This document shows, one piece after another, positions 1 to 5,585 of a stretch of DNA of 6,323 bases; positions within the stretch are counted from its first letter, which is position 1, and each line of letters starts with the position of its first letter. Origin of the DNA: JBGSYJ01 sp041750915 (GTDB lineage Bacteria; Acidobacteriota; Thermoanaerobaculia; Gp7-AA8); contig JBGSYJ010000407.1 in the NCBI GenBank assembly GCA_041750915.1, positions 1-6,323 of the forward strand. Reading direction: 5' to 3'. The notes under the pieces were generated by a model. The model was not told the DNA's origin. It did not search any database and worked only from the letters and a program-made list of their open reading frames with translations. Made by a program: the position numbers and the translations under genes.

Positions 1-18
1 AATTATTTACCTTGGCGT

Positions 19-65
19 GAGGTCCCTCCCCCCGCCCGCCCACCCACGCTTGCTCGGGATGACAA
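19..65. repeat. Dispersed intergenic repeat, degenerate copy
   Basis: The 13-mer GCTCGGGATGACA at 52-64 matches exactly the right arm of the palindromic repeat at 4892-4904. TCCCTC at 23-28 corresponds to the TCCCTC at 4879-4884 of that copy. The middle of this copy is a C-rich stretch instead of the compact GC loop, so the hairpin is largely lost. Short repeats of this type (TCATCCC ... GGGATGA arms) are common between genes in many soil-type bacterial genomes; that is general recollection and was not searched. The copy lies just upstream of hprK and probably marks the end of the preceding transcription unit. Confidence 0.5.
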
Positions 66-118
66 CTCGTTGATTTCTCTCCGCGATCATCTGTCCCGTC
101 AATTACCCCCCCTTCCCA

Positions 119-147
119 TTGTCTCCCCCCTCCGATCGCTGTAATCT
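119..147 (+). promoter_or_regulatory. Candidate hprK promoter giving a leaderless mRNA
   Basis: TTGTCT (119-124) and TAATCT (142-147) are separated by exactly 17 bases. They match the sigma-70 -35 consensus at 4 of 6 and the -10 at 3 of 6, keeping the TANNNT pattern. The hprK GTG begins 7 bases after the -10 ends, which is where transcription would be expected to start. No purine-rich ribosome-binding site precedes the GTG, as a leaderless start would predict. The match is weak and could be chance in a short C-rich leader. Confidence 0.35.
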
Positions 148-153
148 GTCCCG

Positions 154-1221
154 GTGATCAGCGACGAAGACTTCATCCAGACTTCCGTCGAGATCCTTCT
201 CCAGCTCGGAATCGAAGATCTGACGCTCGAGCTTCTGACCGGAGGCGACGGTCTCGGAAGGATGATCATCCGTCCCCGCGTCCAGAAGCCCGGCCTCGCC
301 TTTGCCGGGTACTACGAGTACATCAAGCCGGGACGTGTTCAGATCATCGGCGAATCGGAGACCAAGTACCTCCAGAGCCTTCCTGCGCGGCTCCGTGAGA
401 AGCGGGTTCGTGACGTCGTCGGCCTCGATGTTTCCTGCTTCATCGTCACGAAAGGAATCGTTCCTCTCGAAGAGTTCCGTAAGGAGTGCGAGAAGAATTC
501 CGTACCGCTCTTCACCACCACTGGCCTGTCGTCCACAACGATCAACCGGGTGACCTATTTTCTCGAGGAGACGATGGCCCCGCGCGCAACGCTGCATGCC
601 GGGCTCCTGGACATCTACGGCATCGGTGTGCTCCTCATGGGAGACAGCGGGATCGGAAAGAGCGAATGTGCCCTCGATCTGATCTACCGTGGGCATCGCC
701 TGATCGCCGACGACATGGTGATTGTCCGAAGACACCCCAACGATGTGCTCATCGGATACTCCTCTGAACTGCTCAGCCATCACATGGAGTTGCGCGGAAT
801 CGGAATCATCGACATCAAGGATCTCTTCGGAGTGGCATCAACCCGCGACGTCAAGCCGATCGACATGGTGGTCAAACTCGAAAAGTGGGTCGAAGGAACC
901 GAGTATGACCGGCTCGGGATTACAGGCGAGCACTACGAATGTCTCGGCGTTCGAAAGCCGTATATCCGGCTTCCCGTCGTCGCGGCGCGGAACCTTGCCC
1001 TGCTCGTCGAGATCGCCGCACGGAATCATCTGATGAAACTTCAGGGATATCATTCGGCCGCTCAGTTCGCACGGAAGGTCGATGAAGAGATCGCGAGAAC
1101 GTCGGCCGAGGAAGAGGAGAAAGGGCGCAGACTGAAGTCACTCCGTCGCGTGCCGGCTGCGGCAGAACCTCCGCAGACCTCGGCGCCCGGTTCTATGGGG
1201 ACGGGCTCCGGCAAACGATGA
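154..1221 (+). CDS. hprK: HPr kinase/phosphorylase
   Basis: Bifunctional cytoplasmic enzyme that phosphorylates HPr on Ser46 with ATP (or PPi) and removes the phosphate by phosphorolysis. The N-terminal domain (about residues 1-135) has the family's GGDGLGR and KPGLAFAGYYEY segments. The C-terminal kinase domain shows His148, Walker A GDSGIGKS (163-170), the catalytic ADD (Asp186/Asp187) and the HprK signature ELRGIGII (212-219), followed by a conserved RNLALLVEIAARN segment. The protein has 355 residues against a usual 310-330; the excess is a charged then Pro/Ala/Ser/Gly-rich tail from about residue 310, probably disordered. GTG at 154 is the first possible start after an in-frame TAA at 142-144; the next in-frame ATG (262) would cut into the N-terminal domain. 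No Shine-Dalgarno sequence is visible. The stop overlaps the rapZ start (ATGA), implying coupled translation. Its substrate HPr is encoded downstream with the target serine intact. Confidence 0.96.
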   Translation: MISDEDFIQTSVEILLQLGIEDLTLELLTGGDGLGRMIIRPRVQKPGLAFAGYYEYIKPGRVQIIGESETKYLQSLPARLREKRVRDVVGLDVSCFIVTKGIVPLEEFRKECEKNSVPLFTTTGLSSTTINRVTYFLEETMAPRATLHAGLLDIYGIGVLLMGDSGIGKSECALDLIYRGHRLIADDMVIVRRHPNDVLIGYSSELLSHHMELRGIGIIDIKDLFGVASTRDVKPIDMVVKLEKWVEGTEYDRLGITGEHYECLGVRKPYIRLPVVAARNLALLVEIAARNHLMKLQGYHSAAQFARKVDEEIARTSAEEEEKGRRLKSLRRVPAAAEPPQTSAPGSMGTGSGKR

Positions 1222-2090
1222 CTCATCAACCGGAATCACTCGTCATCCTGACCGGCCTCAGCGGGTCTGGAAAGAGCTACGTCAAGAGCACCCTCGAAGA
1301 CCTCGGCTTCTACTGCACCGACAATCTTCCCGTCGAACTGATCGAGCCGTATCTCGCTGAGGTGACCAGGCGCGAGGACTCTGTGCGGGTAGGAATCGTC
1401 GTCGACGTTCGCACGGCGGAGTTCGCTGAAAAGTTCCCCGACTACTATCGGGAGCGGCTCAAGAAGCTCGTGCCGCACGCAATGCTCATTTTTCTCGAGG
1501 CGACCCCCGAGGTTTTGAGCCGGCGGTTTTCGGAGACACGTCGCCCGCATCCGTTCGGTCCTGATCTGCCTGTCCTCGATGCGATCGATGCCGAGAGGGC
1601 GGCTCTGACGGACGTGAAATCCACCGCGGACATGGTCCTGGATACGTCTCAATTCTCGGTCCACGAGCTCAAGGCGGAGATCATCCGGAGGTTCGAGCTT
1701 CCCGGCGGCCCCGACCATTCGATGCTGGTGACGATTCTGACCTTCGGATTCAAGTACAGCATGCCTTACAACCTCGATCTGATGTTCGACGTCCGGTTTC
1801 TGCCGAATCCCCACTTCATCGATGAGCTCAGACCAAAGACGGGGCTTGACCCGGAAGTAATCGAATATCTTCGTCAGCAGCCCGAGTACGAGCGTTTCGC
1901 CGGGAAACTGTCGGATTTCGTCGGATATCTGCTGCCCGAATATCAGAGAGAGATGAAGAGTTATCTAACAATTGGAATTGGGTGCACTGGAGGAAAACAC
2001 CGCTCGGTCGCCATCGGTCGCCGGCTGGCTGACGACATCGAGGAGGCCGGATACGCGGTGGAGGTCATTCATCGGGATCGATGCCGGTGA
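1218..2090 (+). CDS. rapZ: RapZ/YvcJ family P-loop nucleotide-binding regulator
   Basis: In Escherichia coli RapZ binds the small RNA GlmZ and presents it to RNase E, controlling glucosamine-6-phosphate synthase; the Bacillus homologue YvcJ is a nucleotide-binding protein. The role in this lineage is unknown. The 290-residue length is typical. Visible are Walker A GLSGSGKS (13-20), the family motif FYCTDNLP (31-38), a Walker B-like VVDVR (61-65), and in the C-terminal domain GCTGGKHRS (255-263) followed by the closing HRD segment. The basic extreme C-terminus used for RNA binding in E. coli is not obvious; the protein ends RDRCR. The ATG start overlaps the hprK stop by 4 bases, so the pair is probably translationally coupled. 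Linkage of rapZ to hprK and PTS genes is frequent in Proteobacteria and related phyla. The stop is followed at once by a strong ribosome-binding-like sequence, then by a repeat element. Confidence 0.95.
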   Translation: MTHQPESLVILTGLSGSGKSYVKSTLEDLGFYCTDNLPVELIEPYLAEVTRREDSVRVGIVVDVRTAEFAEKFPDYYRERLKKLVPHAMLIFLEATPEVLSRRFSETRRPHPFGPDLPVLDAIDAERAALTDVKSTADMVLDTSQFSVHELKAEIIRRFELPGGPDHSMLVTILTFGFKYSMPYNLDLMFDVRFLPNPHFIDELRPKTGLDPEVIEYLRQQPEYERFAGKLSDFVGYLLPEYQREMKSYLTIGIGCTGGKHRSVAIGRRLADDIEEAGYAVEVIHRDRCR

Positions 2091-2097
2091 GGGGAGG
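2091..2097 (+). promoter_or_regulatory. Orphan Shine-Dalgarno-like sequence after rapZ
   Basis: GGGGAGG directly follows the rapZ stop codon and has no start codon with a plausible reading frame at a suitable distance. The likely reading is that it once served the EIIA gene, which now lies 220 bases away beyond the heptamer repeat element and has its own AGGAGG. A chance purine run cannot be excluded. Confidence 0.4.
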
Positions 2098-2099
2098 AA

Positions 2100-2130
2100 G
2101 TAGACAGGAGACAGTAGACAGGAGACAGTA
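2100..2130. repeat. Left heptamer array of the element
   Basis: The array reads GTAGACA, GGAGACA, GTAGACA, GGAGACA, then GTA: four 7-base units that alternate at one position, equally a perfect 14-base tandem duplication (2100-2113 and 2114-2127). It is the inverted counterpart of the array at 2274-2304. Confidence 0.85.
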
Positions 2131-2273
2131 GGCCCCCGCCCTCGTGCGGGTTCCTCATGCTGGCTACTGTGTACGGTCTCATCGTTCTTAAACGAGAAGG
2201 ACTTTCATTCCGGGAGTGCGCTGCGTTCGAGCACGCGTTTCCGGAGCTACCAGCAGACAGAAGGGGCGGCGGC

Positions 2274-2304
2274 TACTGTCTACTGTCTACTGTGTACTGT
2301 CTCC
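2274..2304. repeat. Right heptamer array of the element
   Basis: TACTGTC at 2274, 2281 and 2295 and TACTGTG at 2288 form four 7-base units, followed by TCC. Reverse-complemented, the array matches the left array at 27 of 31 positions. It ends two bases before the ribosome-binding site of the EIIA gene, and CTCCTAGGAG (2301-2310), a perfect 10-base palindrome, joins the array to that site. Confidence 0.85.
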
Positions 2305-2305
2305 T

Positions 2306-2311
2306 AGGAGG
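2306..2311 (+). promoter_or_regulatory. Ribosome-binding site deciding the EIIA TTG start
   Basis: AGGAGG lies 5 bases upstream of TTG at 2317, which supports that non-ATG start. Part of it is the right half of the palindrome CTCCTAGGAG, and the TCTCC just before it could pair with it or with the left array, so access by ribosomes may depend on RNA folding. Confidence 0.75.
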
Positions 2312-2316
2312 GACCA

Positions 2317-2742
2317 TTGATCGGTGGACTCATTGTGACCCACGGACATCTTGCGCATGAGCTGCTCAAGGCAGCGCAGACGATCGAGGGAGAGCTTACG
2401 GGAATCGAGGCCGTGCCACTCGACTGGAGCGATACTGTCGAGCAGGCGCACGATAAGATTCGTGAAGCACTCGACCGGCTCGGAAACGAGAACGGCGTGA
2501 TCATCTTCACCGACATGTTTGGTGGAACCCCGAGTAACATCAGCCTGTCCTTCCTCGAGAAAGACCGGATCGAGGTCATCACGGGAGTCAATTTGCCGAT
2601 GGTCGTCAAGTTCGGCTCGCTGCATATGGAATGCAGCGACGTTTCGGCGATGGCCCACATCATTCGCGAGAAGGGCTCGAAATCGATCAGGGTCGCTTCC
2701 GATCTTCTGTCGAACGAGCGGAACGGAGGCTCGTCAAGTTGA
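2317..2742 (+). CDS. PTS mannose-family EIIA domain protein
   Basis: A stand-alone EIIA of the mannose/fructose/sorbose family that accepts phosphate from HPr on a histidine. The 141 residues correspond to a complete EIIA-Man domain. The N-terminal strand is followed by THGH with the predicted phosphorylated His9 (His10 in E. coli ManX), and the second family motif FTDMFGGTPSN carries Asp66. The polar tail NERNGGSSS is dispensable-looking and its codons include the HPr ribosome-binding site. TTG at 2317 is chosen because AGGAGG stands 5 bases before it and the active-site His then falls at the family position. The stop overlaps the HPr start (TTGA). No EIIB or EIIC is nearby, so a regulatory role within an incomplete PTS is more likely than transport, although distant partners cannot be ruled out. 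Confidence 0.93.
   Translation: MIGGLIVTHGHLAHELLKAAQTIEGELTGIEAVPLDWSDTVEQAHDKIREALDRLGNENGVIIFTDMFGGTPSNISLSFLEKDRIEVITGVNLPMVVKFGSLHMECSDVSAMAHIIREKGSKSIRVASDLLSNERNGGSSS
2725..2729 (+). promoter_or_regulatory. Ribosome-binding site deciding the HPr TTG start
   Basis: GGAGG inside the end of the EIIA coding region stands 9 bases before TTG at 2739. It supports this start over an ATG further upstream in the same frame (2631), which would add 36 residues unknown in HPr. Confidence 0.75.
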
Positions 2743-3008
2743 TCAGCAAGGAACTCGAGATCATCAACAGACTGGGACTTCATGCCAGGGCTGCGGCAAA
2801 GCTCGTTCAAACATCTGCCCGCTACTCATCCGAGATCAAGCTGAAGAAGGGTGACGAAGAGGCGGACGGGAAGAGTATTCTTGGCGTGCTTCTACTCGCG
2901 GCCGGCAAGGGAACCCTAATTACCGTTACCGCGGCGGGTGCGGACGAACAGGAAGCCGTCGAGTCGATCGAGAAACTCATCTCCGGCAAGTTCGACGAAT
3001 CGGACTGA
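2739..3008 (+). CDS. ptsH: Phosphocarrier protein HPr
   Basis: Small cytoplasmic phosphocarrier of the PTS. It takes phosphate from enzyme I on His15 and passes it to EIIA; it is also the substrate of HprK at Ser46. With the TTG start at 2739 the protein has 89 residues, the usual HPr size, and both key residues fall at their canonical numbers: GLHARAAA with His15 and Arg17, and GKSILGVLLLAA with Ser46. That agreement and the upstream GGAGG fix the start. The first base triplet overlaps the EIIA stop, so the two genes are likely translationally coupled. Enzyme I starts 7 bases after the stop. Presence of both sites together with hprK in the same locus indicates dual control, by PEP through enzyme I and by ATP or PPi through HprK. 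Confidence 0.95.
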   Translation: MISKELEIINRLGLHARAAAKLVQTSARYSSEIKLKKGDEEADGKSILGVLLLAAGKGTLITVTAAGADEQEAVESIEKLISGKFDESD

Positions 3009-3015
3009 GATCCGC

Positions 3016-4815
3016 ATGCCAGAGTCACGACAGAGCCCTTTGAGAGATGTCCGAAGCAGGATCCGGACTTACAAGGGCATTGCCGTGTCACCCGGAATTG
3101 CGATCGGTCGCGCTCTCATCATCGAGAACACGATCAGCTCCGTCTACCGAATCCCCATCAAGCCGGATGAGGTCGAGCGCGAAGTTCAGCGCTTCCTTCA
3201 GGCCGTCGAGAAGACCCGTCAGGATCTGCTCTCCCTGAAAGAAACGGTCAGCCGTTCGATGGGGGAGGAGTACGCGTCGATCTTCGAGGCGCACGCAATG
3301 ATCCTCGGTGACCCCTCATTCTCGGACAACGTCATTCAGAAGATCGAGCTGGAAGCCGTCAACGCGGAATGGGCGGTTTCGGAGGTGGAGGAAGAGCTCG
3401 AGGCGCGTTTCGAGAGCTTCGAGAACGAATACCTCCGGGAGCGGGGTGACGACATCAAGGATGTCGCCCAAAGTCTCCTGAAGAATCTGCAGGGCATCTC
3501 CCATCACGATCTGTCCGAGATCGACCATGACGTCATCATTCTCGCCGACGACATCACTCCGGCCGACGCCGTTCGGTTCGATCAGAAGCCGATCGTCGGA
3601 TTTGCTACGGTGACCGGAGGCCGCACCTCGCACACTTCGATCATCGCCAAATCGCTCTTCATGCCGGCCGTCATCGGAGTTCCTCGTCTGAATGAGCTGG
3701 TCGACAACGAAGAGCTCGTGATCATCGACGGGTACGAAGGGACGATCATCGTCAATCCGACCCCGGCGCTCATTCAGGAGTACCGGAGCAAGGTCTCGCG
3801 CCACGAAGAGTACGAAAAGAAACTGCTCGAGAACCGCGATCTCGAGGCGATCACAAAAGATGGGCGGCGCATCGTTCTGCAGGCCAATATCGAGCTCGTG
3901 GGCGAGCTGAGCGACGCCAGCCGCTTCGGAGCGGAGGGCATCGGTCTGTACCGCTCCGAGTTCCTGTTCATCTCCAAAAGCCCCGTGCTGCCGACGGAGG
4001 ATGAACATTTCGAAGTCTACCGGCAGCTGGCCGAGGCGATGGCTCCGAATCCCGCCGTGATCCGCACGTTCGACCTTGGTGGAAAGAAGCTGGCCCGCGA
4101 AGTCATGGGAAGCAAGGAGGACAACCCGGTTCTCGGACTGCGCGGCCTCCGGCTCTGTATGAAACATCGCGACATGTTCCGCACGCAGCTCCGCGGATTG
4201 CTGCGCGCGTCCGTTTATGGAGACCTTCGCGTAATGTTTCCCCTGGTGTCCGGCATCCAGGAGCTCCGGCAGGTCAAGGCGCTCCTGCGAGAGATCGAAG
4301 CGGAGCTCGACGCTGAGAACATCCCCTTCAACAGACAGCTTCAGGTCGGAATCATGATCGAGGTCCCGTCGGCCGCGATGATCGCTGATCTGCTCGCGAC
4401 CGAGTCAGACTTCTTCGCCATCGGAACGAACGATTTGATCCAGTACTCTCTCGCGATCGACCGGTCGAACGAGAATGTCAGCTACCTCTACGAACCGTTC
4501 CACCCGGCGCTCCTGCGACTGATCAAGTTCGTCATTCAATCGGGGAAAAAGGCCGGAATCCCCGTGTCGATGTGCGGTGAGATGGCGTCGGACCCCCTGT
4601 ACGCCGTCGCCCTGGTGGGCCTGGGGCTGGAGATCTTCTCGATGAATCCCTCAGCGATCCCGGTGATCAAAAACGTCGTTCGGTCGCTCCGATACAAGGA
4701 GTGCAGAAGGATCGCCGACATCGCCCTGCAGAAGAAGACAGCCCAGGAGATCGAGGAATTCGTCATCGAAAGTGTCGCGATGAGATTCCCCGAGGGCCTT
4801 GTCTCGAAGACCTGA
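3016..4815 (+). CDS. ptsI: PTS enzyme I (PEP-protein phosphotransferase)
   Basis: Starts the PTS chain by autophosphorylating from PEP and passing phosphate to HPr. The 599 residues cover the complete family: HPr-binding N-terminal domain (about 20-145), phosphohistidine domain with GGRTSHTSIIA, active His206, and a C-terminal PEP-binding barrel. In the barrel are LYRSEF (Arg313), RTFDLGG (Arg350), MIEVPSA (Glu449), GTNDLIQY (Asn472, Asp473), Arg483 and MCGEMASD with Cys520, the general acid/base residue. The family motif GGDK reads GGKK (Lys357). ATG at 3016 follows HPr by 7 bases with only a weak ribosome-binding sequence; it gives a polar N-terminal extension of about 15 residues before the usual KGIAVSPGIAIG start. 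An in-frame upstream ATG inside HPr (2938) is unlikely. TTG at 3040 is an alternative start. No GAF domain is present, so this is PtsI rather than PtsP. Confidence 0.96.
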   Translation: MPESRQSPLRDVRSRIRTYKGIAVSPGIAIGRALIIENTISSVYRIPIKPDEVEREVQRFLQAVEKTRQDLLSLKETVSRSMGEEYASIFEAHAMILGDPSFSDNVIQKIELEAVNAEWAVSEVEEELEARFESFENEYLRERGDDIKDVAQSLLKNLQGISHHDLSEIDHDVIILADDITPADAVRFDQKPIVGFATVTGGRTSHTSIIAKSLFMPAVIGVPRLNELVDNEELVIIDGYEGTIIVNPTPALIQEYRSKVSRHEEYEKKLLENRDLEAITKDGRRIVLQANIELVGELSDASRFGAEGIGLYRSEFLFISKSPVLPTEDEHFEVYRQLAEAMAPNPAVIRTFDLGGKKLAREVMGSKEDNPVLGLRGLRLCMKHRDMFRTQLRGLLRASVYGDLRVMFPLVSGIQELRQVKALLREIEAELDAENIPFNRQLQVGIMIEVPSAAMIADLLATESDFFAIGTNDLIQYSLAIDRSNENVSYLYEPFHPALLRLIKFVIQSGKKAGIPVSMCGEMASDPLYAVALVGLGLEIFSMNPSAIPVIKNVVRSLRYKECRRIADIALQKKTAQEIEEFVIESVAMRFPEGLVSKT

Positions 4816-4872
4816 GCCCCCAATCTGCGACAATGGTCGCTGCGCTGAGAGGTTGTGAGCGAACTGGAAAGA

Positions 4873-4905
4873 GTGTCATCCCTCGCTCAGCGCTCGGGAT
4901 GACAC
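4873..4905. repeat. Palindromic intergenic repeat / hairpin after ptsI
   Basis: GTGTCATCCC (4873-4882) and GGGATGACAC (4896-4905) are perfect inverted 10-mers around a 13-base centre that contains a smaller CGC-TCA-GCG hairpin (4884-4892). Its right arm shares GCTCGGGATGACA with the copy upstream of hprK. A stable RNA hairpin 58 bases after the ptsI stop could end transcription or protect the 3' end, but no T-run follows, so it is not a classical intrinsic terminator. The palindrome would behave the same on either strand. Confidence 0.8.
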
Positions 4906-5017
4906 AATTCGATTGGAACCACACAGAAATGTACAGCGGAGACCCATTGTTCAGAAAATGATGGTCTTTTCCTGTACTTTGGATTCGGAAATTGGAACAA
5001 GGCTCACGGGAGGTACC

Positions 5018-5581
5018 ATGGCACGAACATTCCTGACAGCTCTGATTCTCGTCGTTCCGGCTCTTGTCCTCGGGGCCGAAGAGAAGCCGGCCTCGAAACA
5101 GTCCGAAGCGAAGAAGTCCGAGGCTGCCGCCACGGCCGAAGAGACTGACGAGATTTCCGAGAACGATTCGCCCCTGGTCCGCGCAGCGAAGCAGTCACGT
5201 GCAAAGAAGAACAGCAAGAGTGTCGTCATCACCGACGCTGACGTGAAGAAGTCGAAGGGAAAGCTGAGCTTGATCAGCTCGCGCGAGCTACCGAAGGTGG
5301 AACCGGAGCCCGAGGTATCGGAGCAGCCTCCAGCCGAAGTTGCCAGAGCCTCAGCGCTGAAAGCCAGGGACGAGGCGCGCACCCGATTCGAACGAGCGCA
5401 GAAAGAAGTCGAGACGCTGGAGCGTGACCTTCTCACTGCGGAAGAGAACTACTACAACGAAGACGACGCATCCATACGGGATCAGGTGATCGAAGCCCGA
5501 TTCGACCGTGCGAAGAAGCAACTCGACGCTGCCCGAGAGGAACTTGCGAGCGCCCGAGAGGCACTCCAGAAGCTGGAATAG
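5018..5581 (+). CDS. Unrecognised secreted, charged coiled-coil protein
   Basis: I do not recognise a family. The 187 residues begin with a probable Sec signal peptide (Arg3, hydrophobic core about 5-18, likely cleavage after LGA at 18-20). A Lys/Glu/Ala-rich low-complexity part follows (21-49), then a more conserved-looking block SPLVRAAKQS (51-60) to VVITDADVKKSKGKL (69-83), a short Pro/Glu linker (92-106), and a long charged helix predicted as coiled coil (about 107-187). No lipobox, catalytic motif or transmembrane helix beyond the signal is seen. The start is supported by GGGAGG at 5008-5013, 4 bases before the ATG; the frame is open from further upstream but that part looks non-coding. 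miaB begins 4 bases after the stop, so the two are probably cotranscribed. A periplasmic structural or adaptor role is a guess only. Confidence 0.8.
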   Translation: MARTFLTALILVVPALVLGAEEKPASKQSEAKKSEAAATAEETDEISENDSPLVRAAKQSRAKKNSKSVVITDADVKKSKGKLSLISSRELPKVEPEPEVSEQPPAEVARASALKARDEARTRFERAQKEVETLERDLLTAEENYYNEDDASIRDQVIEARFDRAKKQLDAAREELASAREALQKLE

Positions 5582-5585
5582 ACCA

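Larger units (their letters stand above)
2098..2306. repeat. Putative inserted element bounded by inverted heptamer arrays
   Basis: A 209-base stretch lies between two GGAGG sequences (2093-2097 and 2307-2311). Its ends are 31-base arrays of 7-base units in opposite orientation (2100-2130 and 2274-2304), complementary at 27 of 31 positions. The interior holds a further partial unit array (TACTGTGTACGGTCTC, 2165-2180), a short GC hairpin (CCCGC 2135-2139 with GCGGG 2146-2150) and an imperfect hairpin TCGTT-CTTA-AACGA (2182-2195). I see no credible gene inside; an open frame beginning at 2157 runs through the repeats into EIIA in another frame and looks non-coding. The organisation resembles a small non-autonomous mobile unit or an expanded intergenic repeat. 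It interrupts an otherwise tightly packed operon between rapZ and EIIA. Confidence 0.6.

Noticed and set aside
1..18. End of an upstream gene such as raiA/hpf
   Set aside because: Often precedes hprK in related loci, but no coding signal can be supported from the few bases available before the repeat.
103..783. 226-residue open frame on the - strand opposite hprK
   Set aside because: It lies entirely opposite a well-supported gene, has no recognisable domain, and is the kind of antisense frame expected from GC-rich codon bias.
1236..1814. 192-residue open frame on the - strand opposite rapZ
   Set aside because: Mirror of rapZ coding sequence without its own motifs or ribosome-binding site support.
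2100..2130. CRISPR array
   Set aside because: The units are contiguous 7-base repeats with no spacers and no cas genes are nearby.
2135..2150. GC hairpin CCCGC/GCGGG as a rapZ terminator
   Set aside because: The stem is only 5 base pairs and no T-run follows; listed only as internal structure of the repeat element.
2157..2360. Small + strand frame of 67 codons in the rapZ-EIIA gap
   Set aside because: It reads through the heptamer array and into EIIA in a different frame, has no ribosome-binding site, and its peptide reflects the repeat units.
3316..4167. 283-residue open frame on the - strand opposite ptsI
   Set aside because: Composition is that of a shadow of ptsI (Asp/Glu/Arg-rich, no motif); the + strand gene is certain.
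4827..4840. Hairpin GCGAC-AATG-GTCGC after ptsI as a terminator
   Set aside because: The stem is 5 base pairs with no T-run, and the much stronger palindrome lies 33 bases further on.
4947..4980. Promoter for the hypothetical gene (TTGTTC with TACTTT)
   Set aside because: The spacing is 22 bases instead of about 17; a promoter is expected in this gap but the sequence does not identify one convincingly.
5019..5033. Sigma-54 promoter-like TGGCACG followed by TTCC at the start of the hypothetical gene
   Set aside because: The downstream element lacks the required GC dinucleotide, and the match overlaps the start codon, so it cannot drive this gene.
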